DNA from: Chitinophaga pinensis
Lineage (GTDB): Bacteria; Bacteroidota; Bacteroidia; NS11-12g; UBA955
Direction: 5' to 3'
Length of the DNA: 51,370 nt
NCBI GenBank assembly: GCA_945865625.1
Contig: CAMBFD010000007.1
Location: forward strand, 1 to 51,370
Part shown: positions 16,847 through 29,900 of the stretch, in pieces
Layout of the letters: every line of letters starts with the position of its first letter
How positions within the stretch are numbered: the first letter of the stretch is position 1
Position numbers and translations under genes: made by a program
The notes under the pieces: generated by a model
Database searches by the model: none
What the model was told of the DNA's origin: nothing
Seen by the model: the letters and a program-made list of their open reading frames with translations, nothing else

Positions 16847-19800
16847 TTGAAGTGGGATAGAAATCATAATCGTCAAGTTGGAATTGATAGCGACGTTAAA
16901 GCAATTAGCAATCTCGCCTCATTGAGTCGCACAACCAATAGAAACGATATTTTTTCCTCAATCCTGCAGATTTCTCGTAATATTCAATATTACGACGCAA
17001 ATTCAAGAACTGATGGCAGCTTAAATCGCTTTTTTAGCAGTAGTTTACCTCTTGTTTTAGGACATATTATTGGAGATACGATCACGAATAATATCAAAGA
17101 TTTGCGGGACTTATCCCTGCAAATGAAGCAGCAATGGTTAAAAGGGAGTGCACCCTTGCGTCGCCACAAAGCAGAACTTACAAGTTCAATTATTTGGCAC
17201 TTGGAAAGTTTAGAAATGCTCAAAAATGCAGCTTTCTCTGAACAAGTTCTGATTGCCGATATTATTCCTTCATTCAACGAAACAGCAAATTATTTTGAGG
17301 GAGTTGTGAATCGCTTACATGCAGCTGATCTTATAACTCAATACCGCAAAATTCGTTCGCTCTTATACGCTTCAATGTCGATACCATTTACCGGAGAAAA
17401 TTTCACCTTCGACACTTGGAATGATAAATATTTAGCTCTGAATGCAGATATAGATACAATTGAAATTAATTGGAAAATTACCCAATCTGAATGTGAAGTT
17501 GTATTAAATCAATTCATCAGCCAGCAGAAAATTGATCCTTTAACTTCAATATCATTTGTTTTGGGCGATATGCTCGAACAAGTTTCAAATAAAAATAGCG
17601 ATAATTTAAACCAATCGGTTTCCAATTATTTTTTAAATGACATTGCGAGAATTGCACCTCTTGAAATAGTACCTGAATCGTTTTATGCAAAATATCAATG
17701 GAATCCCGATTCTGAAATTAAAACAATTATTGAGGGAAGTAGTTTCAAAGCAATTACCAATCCAGAGCAGGAAATTTATCTTTCAAATACAGATAATGTT
17801 CCGCTAAATGATCAAATCATTCTTCAGCAAAAAAAAGTCCTTTTTAGCGACAAAATTCAAAATGACACGAGTAAAAATAATATTTCACTCGATATTTCAT
17901 ATCCAAATAAGTTTAAATTAGAAAGACTTTTAACATTAGAAAATCCCACCTTCTCCCCCTTCTATTTTCAAGTAAAAAGTTCGTTACTCGGTATTGAGGG
18001 AAATGTAGTTCGATGGAAAATTGGATTTACCTTTTCCGAATTATCGACCATTCAACATATCTTAAACATCCTCGATTCCCAATCAGATATAAAAAGAAGT
18101 TTTCAAGATGACACATTTTCGTCTATTCTTAACTATTGGTTGAAAGACGCTATGGGAATAGAATATTTCGGGTTCGAAAGTCCCGATATTCCAATTGCTT
18201 TTCAGAAAAATAGAACGAGTATAGAAGTCTCTTTTATAGAAAATATTGGATTTCACTGCGCTTGGACAATGTTATTAGATACGGATGACCAAAGACCTAT
18301 GGTTGATGAAAAAGGTTTTGTTAAAATTCGATTTAAGATACTAAACGATTACCAATATATTTATCATTTCTTCTCAAATAACCCTCCTATAGATTGTAAA
18401 ATAGAAGCAAGTGTCATTGATTTACACAATGTCGAAATTTACAATGATTATGGAAAATTAGATACCAATACCCCTTTTAATATTTTTGGGAACAAACCTG
18501 AAATTGGATCAAAATTTTATATTGGGCATCCACTTTTATTCACAAATTCTTTGACAAATTTGAAAATAAATTGGCAATGGTTTGGGCTTACGGATGCAGC
18601 AAAGGGATTGATAGACCAATATGATGGTTACGATTTAATTGAAAAAAATACAGACTTCATTGCCACTGTATCTGCTTTACAATCAGGAACTTGGTTTCCA
18701 GAAACTGACAAGCAAATTATACCTCTATTTACAGATTCAAGTGATTCTGAAAATGAATATAGCCCAGTTTCCAATATCAGAAGAATTAATGAAATTGACA
18801 TTTCAAGGCTTGGATTACAAAAAGCACAAAAGTCTTACGAACTTTTAAAAGAACCAAATAAATCGAAGTATGGTTATTTATGCTTGGAGTTATATAATCC
18901 AACAGGTGCTTTTGGACACAATAAATACAATGATTTTTTACAGAAAAAATTAAGTACTGCTAAATCAAAAGAGAATTTATTAGAACCATATACTCCACTT
19001 GTTGGAAACTTAACTGTAGAAGCTATTCTATCAGAAGTTATCCCTCAAAATCAATTAAAATCAAGAATTGAAATATTTGGAATTGATAATTACCTTTTAG
19101 ATTTACCCGCATTTGCATCGAAACATTTAATGCCAACGGATAATTTTAAATGTGCAGTCTATCTACAATTTGATAAATTGCAAGACGGCATGGCGCATTT
19201 ATTTTTCAAATTGCCGGAAAGCGCAAATGGCAACTTGGTAGCGGGCGAAAAACAATGGAGTCAACTAATTAATAATCAATGGCATAAAATATCTCAGGAT
19301 CAAATTATAAAAGATGAAACACTTCAATTTGAATCCTCAGGACTGGTGCTTTTAAATCAATTGCAAAATCATGAAGATTCGTTTGAACCAAATTGGTTAA
19401 AGATATGTTCATTTCAAGATGATTCACTAAACAGAATCTCTGAAATAAACACGCAAGTGATGCATCTATTTGTGAATGACACCCGAGAATTAACTGAAAT
19501 TTCAGTGATTGAAGGCGTTGAAATTCCAGAGAATTTATTAGAAACAGTTGCAATCATTTCGCCACTAAATCAAAAGAAAATTCGTCCAATTCCGAATTTA
19601 GGATTCAAATCTGGTTTGTTTTCGTTCCAATTTAAAACACAAAATAGAATTTCCGATTTACAAGACTTAAGACAATTTTTACTCATAAAATTCCCTAAAA
19701 TTCAAGATGCTTTACTGATTGCAAATAAAGATCAACATGAATATGTTAAGGCTGGCTTGGTAAGGGTTGTATTAATTCCCACATCTGAAAAAGAATCGTT

Positions 19801-20440
19801 ATTTGAAGGGAATTGGCCAAAATTCTCGTCGCAGGAACTAAAAATTGTTCAACTCTTCTTGGAGGAAAATAGCCCGATTGGTTCTACCTATATAATTGAA
19901 AATCCGGTATTTGAAGAATTAATTATTAAATGCAATATTGTTGTTAAAGCTGGATTTGATAAAAATGAAGCGCGAAAATTAATAAATCAAGCCATTCTAT
20001 CGGGTTTCTTAAATATCACAGGTATTGCAAATAGTGGATTTAGTTTTGGTAAATCGATTTATAGCTCAAAATTATTGTCGCTCATTAAAATATTGCCGTT
20101 TATTGAAAGCATTACGAATTTTGCGTGTTATACCAAATACGACGATAATCTAAAATTGCCATTAGAATTTAACAGTTTGAATTATTTGGTTGAGCCAACT
20201 GCTATCAATCATTTATTAATACCAAGCACAAATCATTTGTTTGATATACGTGAAACGAATAAGCACAATTCCGATGGAATTGGAGTTTCAAATATGACAT
20301 TAGGCACCGACTTTTTGGTCGAAAAATTAAGGTCAAAACAATATAAAACGGGAATTGGGAATAACAAAATAGGGATCAATTTACAAATCGACAAACCTGA
20401 AATTTCCAAAAAATCTGATACCGACGAAATATTTATTTGA
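16847..20440 (+). CDS. Large baseplate protein (baseplate J/gp6-like, Afp11 type)
   Basis: A 1197-residue protein beginning with TTG at 16847, one base after the gp25 stop; a later start is possible. The middle has CIS baseplate wording (HPLLFTNSLTNLKINWQWFG). The C-terminus (about 1020-1120) has the Baseplate_J ending: LIIKCNIVVKAGFDKNEARK, then FGKSIYSSKLLSLIKILPFI. Afp11-like proteins form the wedge with gp25 and Afp12. The length is at the upper end for the family. The last 80 residues are polar and probably flexible. Confidence 0.88.
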   Translation: MKWDRNHNRQVGIDSDVKAISNLASLSRTTNRNDIFSSILQISRNIQYYDANSRTDGSLNRFFSSSLPLVLGHIIGDTITNNIKDLRDLSLQMKQQWLKGSAPLRRHKAELTSSIIWHLESLEMLKNAAFSEQVLIADIIPSFNETANYFEGVVNRLHAADLITQYRKIRSLLYASMSIPFTGENFTFDTWNDKYLALNADIDTIEINWKITQSECEVVLNQFISQQKIDPLTSISFVLGDMLEQVSNKNSDNLNQSVSNYFLNDIARIAPLEIVPESFYAKYQWNPDSEIKTIIEGSSFKAITNPEQEIYLSNTDNVPLNDQIILQQKKVLFSDKIQNDTSKNNISLDISYPNKFKLERLLTLENPTFSPFYFQVKSSLLGIEGNVVRWKIGFTFSELSTIQHILNILDSQSDIKRSFQDDTFSSILNYWLKDAMGIEYFGFESPDIPIAFQKNRTSIEVSFIENIGFHCAWTMLLDTDDQRPMVDEKGFVKIRFKILNDYQYIYHFFSNNPPIDCKIEASVIDLHNVEIYNDYGKLDTNTPFNIFGNKPEIGSKFYIGHPLLFTNSLTNLKINWQWFGLTDAAKGLIDQYDGYDLIEKNTDFIATVSALQSGTWFPETDKQIIPLFTDSSDSENEYSPVSNIRRINEIDISRLGLQKAQKSYELLKEPNKSKYGYLCLELYNPTGAFGHNKYNDFLQKKLSTAKSKENLLEPYTPLVGNLTVEAILSEVIPQNQLKSRIEIFGIDNYLLDLPAFASKHLMPTDNFKCAVYLQFDKLQDGMAHLFFKLPESANGNLVAGEKQWSQLINNQWHKISQDQIIKDETLQFESSGLVLLNQLQNHEDSFEPNWLKICSFQDDSLNRISEINTQVMHLFVNDTRELTEISVIEGVEIPENLLETVAIISPLNQKKIRPIPNLGFKSGLFSFQFKTQNRISDLQDLRQFLLIKFPKIQDALLIANKDQHEYVKAGLVRVVLIPTSEKESLFEGNWPKFSSQELKIVQLFLEENSPIGSTYIIENPVFEELIIKCNIVVKAGFDKNEARKLINQAILSGFLNITGIANSGFSFGKSIYSSKLLSLIKILPFIESITNFACYTKYDDNLKLPLEFNSLNYLVEPTAINHLLIPSTNHLFDIRETNKHNSDGIGVSNMTLGTDFLVEKLRSKQYKTGIGNNKIGINLQIDKPEISKKSDTDEIFI

Positions 20441-20571
20441 TAAATTCTCTTTAAAAAATTTGTGAACTTCCAATATTCTTTGGCTTAAAGTTTATTTTTT
20501 TAAAACTGCACCAATATTTTTTGCGTTTACTGCAAAAAAATCAAACTTTTGTTCATAAATTTACAACAATT

Positions 20572-21279
20572 ATGGGTTCACGTAGACGATCAGAACTTAA
20601 AAACTATTTCATTAAAGGCAGAATTCCAAAAGAGGAAGACTTTCAAGACTTTATTGATTCTACTTTGAATCATTTAGATGATGCAATAGTTGTAAATGAA
20701 GATGATGGTTTAACGCTTGAATCTAAACACACTAGGGCATTAATTACTTTCAAACAAAACATCGACGACACAGATGCATTTTGGAGAATTGAATTAGATG
20801 ATGACGAAAGCAGCGACAGCCATCTAAAGTTTAAGCATTCTCAAAATGAAAATGCTACACTTACACTGAGTAAAGATGGTAAAGTTGGCGTTGGCGTAGA
20901 AAAACCCCTGCATGCTTTAGATGTAAATGGAATAATTGGTTCACATGGTCGAATTGGTTATTACCAATTTGGCGAAGTTCCAGCGGATGGCCAATGGCAC
21001 AATATTGTAGACAATCTATCCAATTATTCAGCCTTTGAAGTTATTTCTTCTTGCGGTGAAAAAGGAGCGCATGCTATCACGCATGCAATTTGTGTTTGTA
21101 CTTACGGTAAAAGTAAAGATGGAATCAATCAAACCCAAAATTATTTCGGTCGGTCGAGAAACAGAATTGAATTTCGTTGGTTTGGTGAATATTTTAACTA
21201 TGCCCTTCAAGTGCGTACGCTAAGACCATTCTCTCGCGAAACAAATATTAAATTCAATGTTTCTTTGTTATGGGAATAA
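20572..21279 (+). CDS. CIS-associated protein with fibre-like LDVNG motif
   Basis: A 235-residue protein. I use ATG 20572 (MGSRRRSELKNYF) rather than TTG 20521. It has a basic N-terminal helix (ELKNYFIKGRIPKEEDFQDF), a beta-rich centre with LTLSKDGKVGVGVEKPLHAL followed by DVNGIIGSHGRIGYY, and a C-terminal domain (DGQWHNIVDNLSNYSAFEVI ... NRIEFRWFGEYFNYALQVRT). The LDVNG-type segment is common in tail-fibre-like proteins of Bacteroidota. It lies between the two large baseplate genes, so it probably decorates the baseplate or acts as a short fibre. No separate Afp13-like fibre was found. Confidence 0.7.
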   Translation: MGSRRRSELKNYFIKGRIPKEEDFQDFIDSTLNHLDDAIVVNEDDGLTLESKHTRALITFKQNIDDTDAFWRIELDDDESSDSHLKFKHSQNENATLTLSKDGKVGVGVEKPLHALDVNGIIGSHGRIGYYQFGEVPADGQWHNIVDNLSNYSAFEVISSCGEKGAHAITHAICVCTYGKSKDGINQTQNYFGRSRNRIEFRWFGEYFNYALQVRTLRPFSRETNIKFNVSLLWE

Positions 21280-21446
21280 AGAAAAATACAGATCTTAGTT
21301 TAAATCTCACAGCCGAAGAGGTCAATCTCATTTTAGATGGTCTCGCAAATTTGCCATATAAACAAGTTTATCATCTTATAAAAAAAATACAACATCAAGT
21401 AATTTCCGACACTCAAAAATTAATTCCAGAAACTTCTAAAAAGTAA
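21270..21446 (+). CDS. Small conserved-looking CIS protein (58 aa)
   Basis: An ORF of 58 codons from ATG 21270, overlapping the previous gene by ten bases and ending one base before the next ATG. The sequence contains LTAEEVNLILDGLANLPYKQ followed by VYHLIKKIQHQ, a compact helical hairpin. Perfect fit between neighbours, with overlaps at the start, supports a real gene. Function unknown; probably a small baseplate or assembly component. Confidence 0.7.
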   Translation: MGIKKNTDLSLNLTAEEVNLILDGLANLPYKQVYHLIKKIQHQVISDTQKLIPETSKK

Positions 21447-21447
21447 A

Positions 21448-23985
21448 ATGAGTGATGAGTTGGAAAAATATGCCATTGAAACAGATCAAGTCATTGACCC
21501 CGACTTTGATCTTGTTGAACTGAGAGAAAAAGGAATTTCCCTCATTCAAAAATATAGTGGTACGGCGTGGACCGATCACAATATTCACGATCCAGGTATT
21601 ACCATTCTTGAACAATTGTGTTTGGCTATTGCCGATATTTCTTACCAAACCGAACACGTAATTGATGCAACAGGCAATACTGCATTTGAAAATAGCCCAT
21701 ATTTTGATTTTGCATTAGCAAGAAATACCAATCCCCTTATTACTTTTAAAGATTTTACTGATAAAATACTTGAGTTTGAAGGAATTTATAAAGTCTATTA
21801 TATTCCATCTATTTCACATCCTTGCATCAATGGTATTTATGATATGATTGTGTTTTGTGATCAAGAAACAAATAAAAAAGATGCATTAAACCATATAAAT
21901 TCTCTTAAAAATTCATGGCGTCCAATTTGTTCCAAATTTGAAACTGTGCATTTCCCGCCGCAAAAAAATATTGAAATTCAATTAACTCTAGAAGTAAATG
22001 AAATTGATAATATTAGTGCAACTTTCGACCGATATGTATACGTAATAAAGGAGTTTTTAAAAGGCAAAAACCATGAAAACAATTTCTTTAAACAACGTAT
22101 TTTTGACGTAGCAACTTTTTCAAAAAAAATATCACTACAACTTCAATCAGCCGATTTAGTTGCTGCCATTAACCAAGTTGAAATCACGAAAAATATCATC
22201 GATATTTCAATAAAAGATCCAAATCAAGATTTTGTATGGACATTAAATTTCGACACCCCATATGAACTATTGTTGGATCCCAATAGCTCAATTACCATTT
22301 TCAACAATGGAAATTTAATTGGAAATTGGGTTGCTTCCGAAGCAAAAAAGAAACGTAAAAAATCAAAGCCTAATTTAGACAATGAAAATCTGAATGGCTC
22401 TAAGAATTCAACAATCGAAAAGTTAACTGATTTCTATTCCTTACAAAAAGGGATGCCAGAAATCTATGAACTTGAGAAAGAAATTATTGGAAAATTAGAT
22501 GCTTCAAATAGCTCAGCTCTTCAGTTGAAAGGCATATTGTCGACCTATGATATACTCATTTCGCAATTCATTTCGCAATTAGAAAAAACATTTCATATTC
22601 TCAATAATCGACAAACAAACCTAAGCGATTTAGCGAAAGAAATGTTGACCATTATACCAGGAATTCAATGGGTATGGATTGACTTTAATGATAAATTTGA
22701 GGGACTTAAACCGAAAGAAAAACATTCCAGGTTTGTTGCTTGGAAAAATTACCTTCAAAATCAAAAACAGAGCTTACATGAACTCGTAAATACGAGTTCA
22801 AGAACAGAATCGGAAGCAATTGAAAATAGAATTAAAACTTACATGTTTTTACTTCAATTGATGGGATTTGATTTAAAGTTAATTATTCCATACTTCGATC
22901 AACTTACCAATTTTGAAAAAGCAAATTGGCTCGAAGAAATATTGCAATATTGGCTTACAAATAGATTATATAGAATTCACGTTGTAGGAGAACCTCTACA
23001 AGCCTTAACGCAAAATTCAGAAATAGGGATTAGAGGATTATTATCGAAAATTTTAAATACCAAATTCGACACATTTGTTTTCTCGCAAAGAATACCTAAA
23101 ATTGCTCAATGGTTAACTAGGGACAGTGGAACAAATATAAAAATAAATACAAATTTCCCGGATTTTATGTACTGGGGTAGAAATCATAAAGCATACAGCT
23201 ACAACGAACAAAATGAACTCGTTTTAATTGGAAATAATTCCGAAACAGTTGCTAAAATTGGCGCAATGCTCAATGAGGAAGAATTGGCTGATTTAACCAA
23301 GAAAATTGCTGATTTGCACGATAATTCTGAGGGATTTTGCGTGATAGAACATTCCGCATTAACTCCCAACATAGATGAACATGTATTTGGCGTCATCATT
23401 TATTTGGAATCTAACATTTTGCTCAAGTTTGATGCTACTTATTCAATTTCAGAACTTTACGAAATCTTAAATTTCTTTGAAAAAAATATTTCAAACAATG
23501 AGTTTTCATTTGAAATTAAAAAAATTGGAGCCAAACAATTTGTAAATATTCTAAAAACAGAAAAATTATATTCGCAAATAGAATATTACTATCCGAGTAT
23601 TGAACAAGCATTGGAAGGTCAACAAAATTTAAAACAACTATTGAAGGTTGAGAATTTAGACTTTCAATTTTTTGATACAATGTTTTACCAATTTCAAGAT
23701 CAATTTGATCCATACAGCTTTACAATGAGCATTTGTTTCCCAGATTGGCATGAAAAATATTCGGATACCGCATCAAAAGATCGCATTCTCAATTTACTCG
23801 ATAGCATTACTCCTGCGCATATAATCATCAAACCCCATTGGTTAAATCCTAAAGAATTATCTAAATTTTTAACACTTTACGAAGAATATTCAAAACTACC
23901 CAACTTTAATGCAAATGCAAATGTGATTAGAGGTCAATTGTTAGAAATACTCATGGATTCTCATGAAATCAACACTCAAAATTGA
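21448..23985 (+). CDS. Baseplate protein (Afp12-like)
   Basis: An 845-residue protein with the N-terminal baseplate motif GTAWTDHNIHDPGITILEQL (residues about 39-58), which marks Baseplate_J-like CIS proteins. Near the C-terminus FTMSICFPDWHEKYSD and LLDSITPAHIIIKPHWLNP are typical of Afp12-type proteins. Its internal helical domain (about 300-480) is charged. It pairs with the Afp11-like protein to form the wedge. The end overlaps the tape-measure gene by 23 bases. Confidence 0.88.
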   Translation: MSDELEKYAIETDQVIDPDFDLVELREKGISLIQKYSGTAWTDHNIHDPGITILEQLCLAIADISYQTEHVIDATGNTAFENSPYFDFALARNTNPLITFKDFTDKILEFEGIYKVYYIPSISHPCINGIYDMIVFCDQETNKKDALNHINSLKNSWRPICSKFETVHFPPQKNIEIQLTLEVNEIDNISATFDRYVYVIKEFLKGKNHENNFFKQRIFDVATFSKKISLQLQSADLVAAINQVEITKNIIDISIKDPNQDFVWTLNFDTPYELLLDPNSSITIFNNGNLIGNWVASEAKKKRKKSKPNLDNENLNGSKNSTIEKLTDFYSLQKGMPEIYELEKEIIGKLDASNSSALQLKGILSTYDILISQFISQLEKTFHILNNRQTNLSDLAKEMLTIIPGIQWVWIDFNDKFEGLKPKEKHSRFVAWKNYLQNQKQSLHELVNTSSRTESEAIENRIKTYMFLLQLMGFDLKLIIPYFDQLTNFEKANWLEEILQYWLTNRLYRIHVVGEPLQALTQNSEIGIRGLLSKILNTKFDTFVFSQRIPKIAQWLTRDSGTNIKINTNFPDFMYWGRNHKAYSYNEQNELVLIGNNSETVAKIGAMLNEEELADLTKKIADLHDNSEGFCVIEHSALTPNIDEHVFGVIIYLESNILLKFDATYSISELYEILNFFEKNISNNEFSFEIKKIGAKQFVNILKTEKLYSQIEYYYPSIEQALEGQQNLKQLLKVENLDFQFFDTMFYQFQDQFDPYSFTMSICFPDWHEKYSDTASKDRILNLLDSITPAHIIIKPHWLNPKELSKFLTLYEEYSKLPNFNANANVIRGQLLEILMDSHEINTQN

Positions 23986-26900
23986 TGAATTTGAAATCAT
24001 TCTCGAAGGTGTAGATGATCAATGGCTAAAGCATAATCATCGGTACATTGTTGAAGCAATCATTGCTGCGTTTGAGCCATTTGACCATAGAGAATTCAAC
24101 GAAAATGTAATCAATGAATTGGTGATTGAATTGCCAAAATCTCATTCTTTCAATCAATTTTTAGACGACCTATTGCACAAATTACGGAGTGAGATAGTTG
24201 ATAAAAATGTGATTCGAAAAGGGGAAAATGAAACCTCTGTATTACCAAAACCAATTTCAAATTGGCAAACAATTGAGAATTTATATGACAGATTAAAAAA
24301 TCAATCTGGTTCAAATTCTAATTTATATCAACAAACACTCAATGAAATTCTAAGTTTGGTTAAAACCAATGAGCAGCTCATTTGGGAATTCATTGCTAAA
24401 TTAGATTTGCCTAAACAATTTCTCGAAAAATTCAAAAGCTGGATTTTGGTCGAAAAAATAAATCCAAATCTTATCATATTATGGATGGGTAGCTTCATTG
24501 AAATTCAAAAAAAGAATCAACACGAATCACCCGATGCCATTCTATTAAAAATTATCTATCAGTCGGTATACAATCAAAATCAACAAGGACTTACAATAGC
24601 CAATTTGCAAAATGCATTTGTAAAGCAATTGCTCAAAATTCCAAATCAAAGCCCAGAAGAAACTGTTGAATATCAATCGTCCATTGGCGATTTAAAGAAC
24701 ATTTTTTCATCCTATTTCAATGAATATGATGTCATTAAAAATTTAATTAATATAGACTTCATTGAGAAAATCATTCAACTAAATACAACCAATCAATCTC
24801 TTAGTAAAAGCAAACAAAAAATAGAAATCTTGATGTTTTTTGCAGCCCTCAAAATTGCAAATTCGCTCAATATTACACAATACGCACAATTAATTGAAGC
24901 GCTCAATCAAGCATATTCTATATCAAATAAAGGCCAATTCAATGAGCAATTCATATTGCAAATATTTAAACAATATTTACCTACCAATCAACATAATATT
25001 CTCGCGTCATTATTTGAAATGACATTTGAAGAAACAAAATTATTCAATTTAAACAATGACATTGAAACAAGTATTGTTCAATTATTTACAAAAATTGAAA
25101 GGTTTGTTTTCGACAATAAAAACGAAATCAATGAGAACAGCATCTCAGTAAAAGAAAATACATTTAATAATAATTTCAAACTAACTCAAGAATACATAAT
25201 TGAACAAATCATTCAATTCAACTTTTTCAAAACATGGCCAGAGGAAATTAATTTCTTGAAACCCATTTTACAACAATATTTTACGCAACTTCTAACAAAT
25301 AATAAAAACACTTTTGAATTCAACCAACTGCCCTTCCCAATTTCAGCAACGGGTGAAATTGCATTCAAAGAATTGGCGAATATTTTAAATAAAATATTAA
25401 AAATCAAATCAAAGAATCCAACCCAATTTCAAAATTTATTGTTTGAGTATGCAACTGTTATCAATTTGCTGATTCTAAATTTACTCGATTTTCAACAACC
25501 AAAATTTTTAGACCCAAGCACTGAAAACAAAGACAAAAACGATTCAACTTCATTTAAAAAGGATACCAAAGATAAATTTCAAAACTTAAAGAAACTCAAC
25601 GAAACTGCAATCCCATTTAATGAATATTTTGGAAAATCGCCAGACAATGAGTCCACATTCGAAAACAAAATTCAACAAGTTAAAGAAACTTTATCAAAAG
25701 AAATCATTACACATATAGAACAGCTGAAAATCCAAAATACCAGTGAAATCGAATTGGAAATATTTACAAATCAAGAGCTCAGATTATGGGAAAGTTTCAT
25801 AAATCTCATTGAAGCCAATGAAATAAATACACATAAACTAAAAGAGCAATTAGCGAATTTCGAATCAGCTTTTCAAATTATTAGTGAATTTTGGTTGACA
25901 CAACAAAATTCAAATCAACCAAATGAAATACAAAACAAGTTCAATGTCTTAAAATCATTAAGTGAAATTTTAGAAATTAAATTACATTCAATTTTCACTT
26001 TAAAGTCATCTATAAATCAAGAGATAATTGCTTCTCAAATTTTCAAACATCCTTTAACCTTAAAATTATTTTCATATGTTGAATCATTAGAACAAAGAAA
26101 AACCGACATTTCCAACCCTGTCTTAATGAATCAAATCGATGGTATTCAATCTATTGTTTTATTAGAATCTATTAAAGTAATTTTATTCGATTTGCTGAAT
26201 CAATTTGTATTGAATCGCGCGAATGATGTTACATTAAAAATTGCACTGTCAAATTTGCCTAAAACTGATTCCAGTGCAACCATTAGATCGTTGGTCACTG
26301 AAATAAATGAAATAGAACTTGCTATAAAATTGATACGTGATTCAATTCAATTTAAAGTTCCAAATAAATACAAAGAAATTAATTTAAACCGAAATGAATT
26401 AAAAAAAGTATCTGAATCAAATTTAACACTTAATGAACAAGAAACACTCTTTAGCATTCTAAATGTACAAATATCAGATATATTACAGCAAGAATTAGAA
26501 TCCAATACCTTAAAAGTTAACAATATAGAATTACAAACCGCCGTTGAACTAAATCAAATTAACGAACTCATTCAAATTCAAAATAATGTTCGCAATCGAA
26601 ATATCATCGATATGGTTGACTCGCTCAATAATGTTGACCAACAATTCAATGATGTAGAAATTATCAAAAAATGGAATTTGCAGGAAGGCATAAATCGTGA
26701 AAACAAGAATGTGATACCAATTTTGATTGGTGAAATCATCTTGAAAATCAGAGCGACTTGGTTCAATTACCTAAATAAATTTGCTGTAAATAATGAACAA
26801 ACAATCCTAATCTCAAAACAGCTGAATTGGTTTAACCAATTCATTGAACAAAATATTGTGTTGAATATTCAACCAGCACAAAATGAACTTATTCAAAAAT

Positions 26901-29900
26901 ACATTCGAGAAATTGAAGCATCTAACCTCCAAAAATATGAATTAAAAGAGCATTTATATATTCAAAATATTTTCAATCTCATACTTCAATTTATTGAACA
27001 AAATGATCGTATAAAAATAGAAACCACTCAAATACTAGGCAATAAATTTGTAAAAAATCTAACCAAAATTACTTCCATTTTTCAATCAGCTTTGGAGATT
27101 CACAATCAAGTATTGTCTATTGTAATCATTCAAAATTATGCGCAACGCTCAGAAATTGATATTGCCACAGAATCAAAAAATATCATTCAAAAAATATTTC
27201 ATTCACCAATCAATGAAACATCAGAATGGACACCAAAAAATATTTGGTTTCAAACTGAAAATAAAATACCAATTGCATCTATTTTTAATGATCAAGAAAT
27301 TTGGAGAATCCTATTTCATGAAAAATCAGATGCCATATACGTTCAAAATGAATCCAATGTAATAACCCCAATTTGGAAGCAATCAGAACATCTCAAAATG
27401 CTCTTAAAACATCCAGATTCAAAGAAATGGATGGTTGAATTATCGAAAAATAAGGGTGAAGGATTTATGGACCTAGCATCAACCCTTTCAATGGATGCAA
27501 TATTAGAAGCTCATCAAGAAAAATATAAAGCACCCAATCATATCACACTAAACATTCAATCGTTATTGGTTGACTTAAAAACAATACTTTCAGACAATGC
27601 AATTTTAGAATTCTATCAATTTTCGAAATTTCAAATTTTACAAACTCAAGCTCCACTGTCAAAGATCTATTTATCCCAAATATATTATTTAAGCTATTTA
27701 TCGGTCTCAAGTAAGAAAACAATTCCGGAAATTTCACAATTCGCCAAACTCATTTTTGAGAAATTAGAATTAAACAACAATGAAAAAGGAATCATTCAGA
27801 AATTTATAAATGAAAAATTGCCTTCTCAATCCTCAATAGAAAATATTGAAAATGATAGAATATCCGTTGAAGAAATTGCTATCCAGAAAAGTTCAAATAA
27901 AATAGATTCTAAAAGCACCAGAACGAATGAAATGAATATAGATGATGTTCAATATTTCAAACTGTCAAATCAAACAAAAGAATATTTAATTAAACACCTC
28001 CTAAAATATCCTAGTATTGGCGAAACAGAACTCATTGATCAAATTCAACTGCTTCTCAATATTACATTAAAACCAAAACAGATTTCCTTTTTACTCAGGG
28101 TAATTTCTATCGAAATATGGCAACAATTGAACAAGGTTAGCAGAGAAAAATCAACTCAAAAACAAGAAAGTCAATTTTTAAACAAAGTTGTTTCAAATTG
28201 GTTGCGATTTAAATTGTTGCACTTTACCATTAAGCATGCATATTTAAATGTTGAACAGTGGATCATTGAATCAAAACAGATACTACAAACAGTAAATGTA
28301 AGCAAAATAGATGCCGTCCATTTTAACTGGCTATTGTTTGATGAAAAAATTAAATCCGAAATTTCAGAGATTGCAACCAACGCATCACTTTTCTATCAAT
28401 TCACACCTGAGAATATCGAAAATGTCTTTATTCAAAATAAAAATAATTCAATTGAAAAAGCTCTAGAGCCAGAGCTTAAAAATAAAGAGACTGAGGAATA
28501 TCGAACAGATCCAATAAAAATGATTGGAATTGAGAATGAAGTATTCACAGAATTAATCCAATGGAAAGAAGAGATCAATTCCAGAATCAATATCCCTCAG
28601 AAAAAAGCAATCGAAAATCAACAAAACAAAGATGAATATCATTTAGAATTACCAATTCAAAATAGAGAGCCCAACATTATGGATTGGGAACAACTCAATA
28701 CATCTGAAAACATCATTAACTCAATTATAACCATTCTGTTAAAAGAAGGAATTCAGTTAAAAATACAGGAAAAATACAACGAGGAATTTATTCGTATTAA
28801 CCAATTTTTAAGCTCTAAAGCATTTTATAGAATCCTTGGAAATAGTTCTGTTCCATTGCAATTTATTGGAATGTATTATGAGCAATTTTTTGGCTATTCT
28901 ATGGGCTTAATTGAAGAAGATTGGAAAGGATTTGTACAACCGAAGAAATCACATTTATTGGTTGAAAAACTAAGACTGATTCGTGAGGGGGATAGTTTGG
29001 CTTCTAAGGATGAAAGCTGGTTCGAGAAACTACTGAATTTTACGGAATATGAGGAAGGTAAATCAATTCTGGGCGTCCAGGATTTCAATTTGATTTTAAT
29101 AGAAATTCAAAATGTAATTCAACAAAAGCTGACGACCACAAAATTTAACAATGCCCACGAATCGCTGAAAGAAAATTGGATACAACATTTGATTTTCTTT
29201 AAAATACTTCAATTCAAATCCAATCCAGATTCAATTGGAAGTTTTTATGCTATTTTAGAAAGTGACCAAACTCAAAATGATAAATGGATTCATCAAATTT
29301 CTGATCATATTCTATTTGATATCAACGTGGAATACGATTTTTGGATCGAAAATTTATCTCGGTTCGGAAATTACTTTGAGGAATCGAATATCATTGCTTT
29401 ATTCCAATTATCGGAGAGTTTAAAGCTAATAAATTCGGAAATAAAACTGAGCATTGAAGATATTCTAGCAGAAACATTGAGGATGAGTGAAAACAGGCCA
29501 TTTGATGTTGCAATCTCAAATGTTTTCATTCCTAAACTGGTTCCTTTATTTTATGAAAATCACCTGAGTAAAACCACACAGTTTAGAGAACTAAATTTAC
29601 TATCGTTAATTTTAAGTGAAAGAAATACAATTAGTTCTAAGCCTCAAGAAATATCTAAAGATGAAATTATAACACTCGATGAACTCTTCAAAGAGTTCAA
29701 TTCTGAAGAAAATCTAAATATTGACCCAGAAATTCTCAAAGAAATTTCACTCATCATCGGCAAAAATCTAGATGAAACGAGCCGCTGGATTTTACATGAA
29801 CTTGCACAATCAAGTGCAAAGAAATTAAATGAATTTGCACAAAAAATTCATGAAACTCATCAGAGTGAAGTCAAAATCAAAACTTACTATCAGTCCATCA

